Of a stretch of 11,812 nt of DNA, positions 7,734 to 11,812 are shown in pieces. Positions within the stretch are counted from its first letter, which is position 1; every line of letters begins with the position of its first letter. The translations under genes were made by a program, and so were the position numbers. Under the pieces are notes generated by a model. It was given only the letters and a program-made list of their open reading frames with translations. It ran no database searches and was not told the origin of the DNA. Source of the DNA: Candidatus Solibacter sp. (lineage in GTDB: Bacteria; Acidobacteriota; Terriglobia; Bryobacterales; Bryobacteraceae); NCBI GenBank assembly GCA_026394025.1, contig JAPKZC010000460.1, positions 1-11,812 of the forward strand, given 5' to 3'.

Positions 7734-7752
7734 GGTAGGGTCAGGGTGAGGG
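7734..7752 (+). repeat. Tandem AGGGTN hexamers / G-tract cluster
   Basis: Four G-tracts (GG, GGG, GGG, GGG) separated by two or three bases, built on three consecutive AGGG-starting hexamers. The spacing would allow a two-layer G-quadruplex on the plus strand. It lies about 110 bases upstream of the sigma start. Otherwise the gap 7623-7854 shows no gene that I can support. Confidence 0.45.
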
Positions 7753-7854
7753 AGAGCGCGGACGTGCCGGACATGGTGACATCCGGCCTATTCGAGGAAT
7801 ATTGGCGGATTCCGCCCGCGCGCGAAACAGGCGGACGAGGCGACTCCAGCAGCG

Positions 7855-8421
7855 CTATTTGCCGGCCAGCCGGTCTCCTCTGGCTTGCGCCTGCCGCTCC
7901 AGATCGCCCACCTTTAAGTGGGAAGCGGCTATTCTGATCCGGTACCAGACCCGCGAGTCGGAGTTCTGACCCGCAAGTTGAAACATACGCTGGACGAACC
8001 CCCGCGCGCTCTCCGCGTTGACGGAGTACTGCGTCGCGTACTCGATCAATTGGTCCAGTGTGCCAAACTCCATCATCTTGGCCGTCACCATAGAGCGCAC
8101 GTGGCTCTCCGCGGGGTGTTCCTGCGAGCCGGTGCCGGCAGGGTACGCGCCAACTGCCGCCCTCATCACCAGCAGCAACTCCTTCCCGTTCGACGCCTTT
8201 TCGGCCATTTGCAGAATCACCTTTTGCTGCGCCGGGGACTGCGGAACTGCCGCCGCGGCAGCCATGTAAAGCTTCTTCAAGTCCGCGCTGACTACCTGCT
8301 CCGCATCGGGCACAGGCACCCCGGCGTGGCACACGGCAGTGCCGCCGGCAGCCAGGTTCCAGGCGACCACCATGACAACTGGTACACCACGACAACCCTT
8401 CAACATATTAGGAGCGTACAT
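7855..8421 (-). CDS. Secreted alpha-helical protein of unknown function
   Basis: A 188-residue protein I do not recognise. The N-terminus looks like an export signal: basic residues (MLKGCRG), a hydrophobic stretch (VPVVMVVAWNLAAGGTAV), then CHAG as a likely cleavage region. The start may be the first Met (8421) or the sixth residue Met (8406); neither has a good Shine-Dalgarno. The mature part is Ala/Gln/Glu/Leu-rich with no cysteines and reads as a bundle of amphipathic helices (DLKKLYMAAAAAVPQSPAQQ, LLLVMRAAVGAYPAG, TLDQLIEYATQYSVN, ARGFVQRMFQLAGQ). It is transcribed divergently from the cytochrome gene through a short, comparatively AT-rich gap. It lies upstream of the sigma gene on the same strand but 232 bases away, so operon membership is doubtful. 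That it is a real gene is supported by the signal-like start and ordinary protein composition. Confidence 0.6.
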   Translation of the reverse strand: MYAPNMLKGCRGVPVVMVVAWNLAAGGTAVCHAGVPVPDAEQVVSADLKKLYMAAAAAVPQSPAQQKVILQMAEKASNGKELLLVMRAAVGAYPAGTGSQEHPAESHVRSMVTAKMMEFGTLDQLIEYATQYSVNAESARGFVQRMFQLAGQNSDSRVWYRIRIAASHLKVGDLERQAQARGDRLAGK

Positions 8422-8456
8422 CCAAATCGGATTTCTGAACAGAATATTTTCACAAC

Positions 8457-8484
8457 TTGACGCAGATTTCTACACAGTATAGGA
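8457..8484 (+). promoter_or_regulatory. Candidate promoter of the multihaem cytochrome gene
   Basis: TTGACG at 8457-8462 is one base off the sigma-70 -35 box. Sixteen bases later is TAGGAT (8479-8484), four of six to the -10 box; an overlapping TATAGG (8477-8482) is the alternative at 14 bases. It lies in the AT-richest part of the window, between two divergent genes, leaving an untranslated leader of about 60 bases before the ATG at 8550. Confidence 0.4.
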
Positions 8485-8549
8485 TTGAGAGGTCTTTATG
8501 TCCTGTATTGTGGTTCCGTGTCGTACGTTTTGTTGAAAAACACCACACC

Positions 8550-11327
8550 ATGACGGCCGTAAACCTATTCCGGCTCGCTGCCATAACGACTCTGCTCACC
8601 TCCGTCCTCGGCGGCCAACCGGCGGCGCAGGTGCGTTCCGAGGATTGTGCGGGCTGCCATGATGCCGGCCCGCGCACAGGGAGACGTCAGGCCGGAGTGC
8701 CCCCAGCTTTCCACGCCGCCGCCTTGAAGGCATCCCCCCATGCCGCCCTCGATTGCGTGGCTTGCCACAGCGACATCAAAGAGGTGCCGCATCCGGATAA
8801 ACTGGCCCGCGTCGATTGTGGCCTGTGCCACAGTGAGGAGCAAAGCCAGTATGCCGCCAGCATCCACGGGAAGAAGGCAGCGCAGAACGACCCGTTTGCC
8901 CCTGGTTGTAAGCTCTGCCACGGCTCGCATGACATCCTGCCCCCGTCCAACCTGAAGTCGCCGGTCTCTGTCATCAACGTTCCGCGCCTCTGCGGCGGCT
9001 GTCACCGCGAAGACTCCGAAGTCAGCAAGACGCGCGTCATGTCTCAAACCAATATCACGGAGAATTACAAGGACAGTATTCATGGTGTTGGCCTCTTCCG
9101 CAAAGGCTTGACGGTTACCGCAGTCTGTACCAGTTGCCATAGCTCGCACAACGTGCTTCCCCACACGGATGCCCGCTCCTCTATTGCAAAACAGAACATT
9201 GCCAGGACCTGCACAAAGTGCCACGCGCAGATCGAGGCCGTGCACCGCCAGGTGATCCGCGGTGAGTTGTGGGAGAAGCAACCGCACCTGATCCCGGCGT
9301 GCGTCGACTGCCATGAGCCTCACAAAGTCCGCAAGGTTTACTACTCGCAGGGGATGTCCAACGGCGATTGTCTGCGATGCCACTCCAATCCTACCCTCAA
9401 GGGGCCGGGCGTCAGCCAATCCCCGTCTCTGTTCGTCAGCGCGGCTGAATTGGGAGGCTCGCGCCATGCCCGCATCGCCTGCGTGCAATGCCATACCGGC
9501 GGAACCCCGTCCAACGTGAGAGCCTGCAGCACCATGGTGAGCAAGGTGGATTGCTCCATCTGCCACGAAAAGGCCGTGGCCCAGTACCGAGAGAGCACCC
9601 ACGGCACCCTGGCCGCGCAAGGCAGTCCCGATGCGCCCCTCTGCCGCAACTGCCACAGCCCCCATGGCACCCTGGGCAAGCTCGATTCCGCCTCGCCCAC
9701 GTTTTCGCGAAATGTCCCAGCCCTCTGCGCGAAATGCCACGAGACCGGGCAGAAAGCCGCGGCTCGCTACTCCGGCAAGCAGAACCAGATCGTGGAACAT
9801 TACCGCGAGAGCATCCACGGCAAGGGGCTTCTGCAATCCGGCCTGACCGTTACCGCCAATTGCGCCGACTGCCACACCCCCCACCACGAATTGCCCAGCC
9901 GCGACCCGCGCTCCAGCGTGAACCGTGCCAACGTCGCCGAGACCTGCGCGAAATGCCACCGCGGCATCTACGAGTTGTTCACCGCCAGCGTCCACAGCCC
10001 CAAAATCACCCGCTCCGGAAAGCCGCTGCCGGTCTGCGCCGACTGCCACTCCGCCCACAGCATCCAGCGTACCGACGTCTCCGATTTCCGGCTGAATATC
10101 ATGGAACGGTGCGGCAGTTGCCACAAGCAGATCACCGAGGCCTACTTCGAGACGTTCCACGGCAAGGTCTCTAAACTGGGGTACCTGAAGACCGCCAAGT
10201 GCGACGACTGTCACGGCGCGCACGACATTCTGCCGGTCTCCGATGCGCGCTCGCATCTCAGCCGCAACAACATCGTCGGCACCTGCGGCAAGTGCCATGC
10301 CGGCTCCCACCGCCAGTTCGCCGGCTATCTGACACATGCCACCCACCACGATCCGAAGAAGTATCCTCTCCTGTTCTTTACCTTCTGGGGCATGACCGGC
10401 CTGCTGGTCGGCACCCTGGTGATTTCGGGCGTGCACACCGCGCTGTGGCTGCCCCGATCGTTCGCCTACCGCAAGCAAATGACGAACGGAGAGTCCGAAG
10501 GCGGACGCTATGTGCGGCGCTTCCGGCGATTCCATCGCAACCTCCACCTGATGGTGGTCTCCAGTTTCCTCGGACTGGCACTGACCGGCATGATGCTGAA
10601 GTTCTCCTATATGGGATGGGCCAAGCTCCTGGCCCGCCTGTTGGGTGGATTTGAAGCGGCGGGCCTGGTCCATCGCTTCTGCGCCGCCCTCACCTTCACC
10701 TACTTCGGGCTTCACGTGTACGATCTGGCGAAGCAACGGCGTGCCAGCGGCAAGAGTTGGGGCCAGTTCATCGTTGGCGAAGATAGCCTGCTCTTCAACC
10801 GGCGCGACTGGCACGAACTGGTCGGTTCCCTCAAATGGTTTTTCAAACGTGGCCCGCGTCCCGAATTCGGGCGTTGGACGTATTGGGAGAAATTCGACTA
10901 TTTCGCGGTGTTCTGGGGCGTAGCCGTGATCGGTGGCACGGGCCTTCTGTTGTGGTTCCCGGAGGTCTTCACGCGCCTGTTCCCCGGCTGGGCCGTCAAT
11001 GTCGCCACCATTATCCACAGCGATGACGCCCTTCTGGCCGTGAGTTTCCTCTTCGTCGTACACTTCTTCAACACCAACTTGCGCCCTGAGTGGTTCCCCA
11101 TGGATACGGTGATCTTCACCGAGGGCGTGCCGCTTGAGGAGTTCGAACGCGACCGTCCCCGCGAATACCGTCAACTGGTGGAGAGCGGCGAACTGGAGGG
11201 GATGATGATGCCCTCGCCCGCACCTCACGACGTGAAATTCTGGCGCCGCCTCGGCTTCACCGCGCTGACCATCGGCTTGGTCTTGATCGGCCTGATCGTC
11301 TACTCCATGATCTTCGCCTATAGATAG
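8550..11327 (+). CDS. Membrane-anchored 19-haem cytochrome c fused to a cytochrome b-type domain
   Basis: A 925-residue electron-transfer protein. The start at ATG 8550 gives a signal peptide (MTAVNLFRLAAITTLLTSVL, then GGQPAAQ); the frame is open to a TTG at 8457, but that adds a charged stretch before the signal. I count 19 CxxCH haem-c sites, from Cys33 to the CGKCH at 579-583, all in the exported part, with many extra His (SIHG, SHxxLP) suited to bis-His ligation. From 605 there are six hydrophobic segments: about 607-633, 665-687, 706-727, 785-805, 824-843 and 903-925. His666, His708, His721, His823 and His838 at or near their ends are candidate b-haem ligands. The architecture is that of a quinone-reactive b domain feeding a periplasmic haem chain, as in Geobacter CbcL, which has about half as many c-haems. 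Direction of flow and outer partners are inferred; no partner genes lie in the window. Confidence 0.92.
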   Translation: MTAVNLFRLAAITTLLTSVLGGQPAAQVRSEDCAGCHDAGPRTGRRQAGVPPAFHAAALKASPHAALDCVACHSDIKEVPHPDKLARVDCGLCHSEEQSQYAASIHGKKAAQNDPFAPGCKLCHGSHDILPPSNLKSPVSVINVPRLCGGCHREDSEVSKTRVMSQTNITENYKDSIHGVGLFRKGLTVTAVCTSCHSSHNVLPHTDARSSIAKQNIARTCTKCHAQIEAVHRQVIRGELWEKQPHLIPACVDCHEPHKVRKVYYSQGMSNGDCLRCHSNPTLKGPGVSQSPSLFVSAAELGGSRHARIACVQCHTGGTPSNVRACSTMVSKVDCSICHEKAVAQYRESTHGTLAAQGSPDAPLCRNCHSPHGTLGKLDSASPTFSRNVPALCAKCHETGQKAAARYSGKQNQIVEHYRESIHGKGLLQSGLTVTANCADCHTPHHELPSRDPRSSVNRANVAETCAKCHRGIYELFTASVHSPKITRSGKPLPVCADCHSAHSIQRTDVSDFRLNIMERCGSCHKQITEAYFETFHGKVSKLGYLKTAKCDDCHGAHDILPVSDARSHLSRNNIVGTCGKCHAGSHRQFAGYLTHATHHDPKKYPLLFFTFWGMTGLLVGTLVISGVHTALWLPRSFAYRKQMTNGESEGGRYVRRFRRFHRNLHLMVVSSFLGLALTGMMLKFSYMGWAKLLARLLGGFEAAGLVHRFCAALTFTYFGLHVYDLAKQRRASGKSWGQFIVGEDSLLFNRRDWHELVGSLKWFFKRGPRPEFGRWTYWEKFDYFAVFWGVAVIGGTGLLLWFPEVFTRLFPGWAVNVATIIHSDDALLAVSFLFVVHFFNTNLRPEWFPMDTVIFTEGVPLEEFERDRPREYRQLVESGELEGMMMPSPAPHDVKFWRRLGFTALTIGLVLIGLIVYSMIFAYR
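8817..9959 (+). repeat. Internal duplication of a pentahaem module in the cytochrome
   Basis: Residues 90-225 (bases 8817-9224) and 335-470 (9552-9959) align over 136 positions without a gap. All five CxxCH sites coincide at module offsets 1, 31, 59, 104 and 132. By hand I count 61 identical residues, about 45 percent, including the shared QYxxSxHG, YxxSIHGxGL, GLTVTAxC and LPxxDxRSS stretches. Each copy is followed by a shorter segment whose next CxxCH again comes 30 residues after the last one. A third, shortened copy covers roughly 466-583. Confidence 0.9.
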
Positions 11328-11357
11328 AGCAGGACCGGCGGATTCTCAGAAAGACCT

Positions 11358-11372
11358 GCGAGCATTACTCGC
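11358..11372 (+). terminator. Weak stem-loop after the cytochrome gene
   Basis: GCGAG-CATTA-CTCGC, a five-base-pair stem followed by only three Ts, about 30 bases after the cytochrome stop. It is the only hairpin I see in the 74-base gap, and it is a poor intrinsic terminator. Confidence 0.25.
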
Positions 11373-11391
11373 TTTCGGGCATACTGGTCCC

Positions 11392-11397
11392 AGGAGG
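11392..11397 (+). promoter_or_regulatory. Shine-Dalgarno of the truncated exported gene
   Basis: AGGAGG, a full match, four bases before the ATG at 11402 and ten before the in-frame ATG at 11408. The second spacing is closer to usual, so the original protein may have begun MLTLLAAVAAIASAQ. Confidence 0.6.
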
Positions 11398-11401
11398 CGC
11401 C

Positions 11402-11581
11402 ATGCGAATGCTCACGTTGCTGGCCGCGGTCGCCGCGATTGCGTCCGCCCAGACGGGAACTCTTCGCGCAGTGCCACCACAGGGTCCACGCGCGACGCCT
11501 TGCGCGCGGGCATCAGCGACGCGGCCATCGCCACCGCCACCAGCCCACGCCGCTGCAGCGGCGTGCCCATCCGCTCGCTGA
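11402..11581 (+). pseudogene. 5' remnant of an exported-protein gene (signal peptide only)
   Basis: The frame opens MRMLTLLAAVAAIASAQTG, a textbook signal peptide with a strong Shine-Dalgarno, but from about 11459 it runs antisense through the permease remnant. There it becomes a low-complexity Arg/Pro/Ala string ending at a TGA at 11579-11581 (59 codons in all). Only the first 19 or so codons look like real coding sequence. The rest of the gene seems to have been removed together with the 3' end of the opposing permease. What the original protein was cannot be told from a signal peptide. Confidence 0.6.
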
Positions 11582-11756
11582 CATAGTAGATGCGGTCGGA
11601 ATCCGGAAACGGCAAGGAACGCAGCAGAATCGAGTTGACCAGACTGAATACCGTGGTATTCGCGCCGATACACAAGGCCAGCGTAAGAGTGGCCGTCACC
11701 CAGAGAACGGGATCGCGCTCCAACCCGCGAACCGCGCGGCGAAAGCTCTGAATCAA
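11412..11756 (-). pseudogene. ADOP-family ABC permease (MacB/FtsX-like), internally deleted remnant
   Basis: The N-terminus LIQSFRRAVRGLERDPVLWV, then TATLTLALCIGANTTVFSLV and NSILLRSLPFPDSDRIYYVS, is the hallmark start of Acidobacterial duplicated orphan permeases, proteins of about 800 residues. After ERMGTPLQRR (to about 11547) it jumps straight to GLVAVAMAASLMPARKASRV-DPVVALREE, the last helix and C-terminus of the same family (to about 11460). Some 700 residues, including both periplasmic domains and most membrane helices, are missing. The normal end at ALREE lacks its stop and reads on into the opposing signal-peptide fragment until 11412. I place the start at the TTG at 11756 because AGGAGG lies six bases before it; the ATG at 11798 would add an untypical Cys/Arg-rich stretch. 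Non-functional as read. Confidence 0.8.
11546..11565. repeat. Perfect 20-base palindrome at the permease deletion joint
   Basis: CACGCCGCTG is followed directly by its exact reverse complement CAGCGGCGTG. The palindrome encodes the residues TPLQRR and ends exactly where N-terminal permease sequence gives way to C-terminal sequence. Short perfect palindromes promote deletions by slippage; they also arise as chimeric fold-back artefacts in amplified DNA. Confidence 0.85.
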
Positions 11757-11762
11757 TTTCCC

Positions 11763-11768
11763 CCTCCT
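11763..11768 (-). promoter_or_regulatory. Shine-Dalgarno of the permease remnant
   Basis: On the minus strand this reads AGGAGG, six bases before the TTG at 11756. It decides the start of the ADOP remnant in favour of TTG over the ATG at 11798. Confidence 0.6.
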
Positions 11769-11812
11769 CGTGACAGAGCAGCGGAAGGCACAGCCCACAC
11801 CCGCGGCGGGGG

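Noticed and set aside
7683..7937. 84-residue plus-strand frame across the gap upstream of the sigma gene
   Set aside because: No RBS, Pro/Arg/Gly-rich composition, and it runs into the antisense of the secreted protein gene.
7697..8395. 232-residue minus-strand frame overlapping the secreted helical protein
   Set aside because: Overlaps almost fully with the 188-residue frame that has a signal peptide; its own product is Gly/Arg-rich without recognisable features.
8565..11228. 887-residue minus-strand open frame antisense to the cytochrome
   Set aside because: Same effect: it is the mirror of a gene with 19 CxxCH motifs and membrane helices. The antisense product shows only compositional repeats produced by the haem motifs.
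11546..11565. Palindrome as an insertion-sequence end or attachment site
   Set aside because: No transposase or integrase sequence, no target duplication and no second copy are visible in the window; a deletion or assembly joint explains it better.

Overview
The window looks like a chromosomal piece of a GC-rich Acidobacteriota genome, most likely from the Solibacter/Bryobacter side of the phylum. I infer this from the gene families: an ADOP-type permease remnant, a DUF2961 (GH172) protein, an amino-acid-ester-hydrolase-like CocE enzyme, an ECF sigma/zinc-finger anti-sigma/HEAT-repeat operon, and a very large multihaem cytochrome. This is family knowledge and not a database match. No RNA genes, CRISPR arrays or intact mobile elements were seen.

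Layout. (1) 2-3830, plus strand: a two-gene unit. The 3' part of a CocE/NonD serine hydrolase with the catalytic and carboxylate-cluster residues of alpha-amino-acid ester hydrolases overlaps by 14 bases a secreted DUF2961/GH172-type protein. (2) 3871-7622, minus strand: a tightly packed operon transcribed from high to low coordinates: ECF sigma factor, zinc-finger anti-sigma factor (ATGA overlap), a piece that looks like the C-terminal half of the same anti-sigma factor, a HEAT-repeat protein with a displaced signal peptide, and a second secreted HEAT-repeat protein (ATGA overlap). A pair of small hairpins separates it from the convergent GH172 gene. (3) 7623-8421: a G-rich gap and a secreted alpha-helical protein of unknown function. 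(4) 8550-11327, plus strand: a 925-residue fusion of a 19-haem c-type cytochrome arm to a six-helix cytochrome-b-like membrane domain. (5) 11402-11812: debris. A bare signal-peptide fragment runs head-on into an ADOP permease whose middle has been lost, with a perfect 20-base palindrome at the joint.

How it fits together. The cytochrome is the most striking gene. The architecture is that of an inner-membrane quinol-oxidising (or quinone-reducing) b domain wired to a long periplasmic haem chain, conceptually like Geobacter CbcL but with about twice the c-haems and with an internal gapless 136-residue pentahaem duplication. The minus-strand operon would be a membrane or envelope signalling unit in which the sigma factor is held by the anti-sigma factor and the HEAT proteins are periplasmic partners. 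In this sequence the anti-sigma factor is split exactly where its membrane helix should be, and the next gene has its signal peptide out of frame. These breaks, together with the permease debris at the right end, mean either real decay or read/assembly errors; raw reads would tell which.
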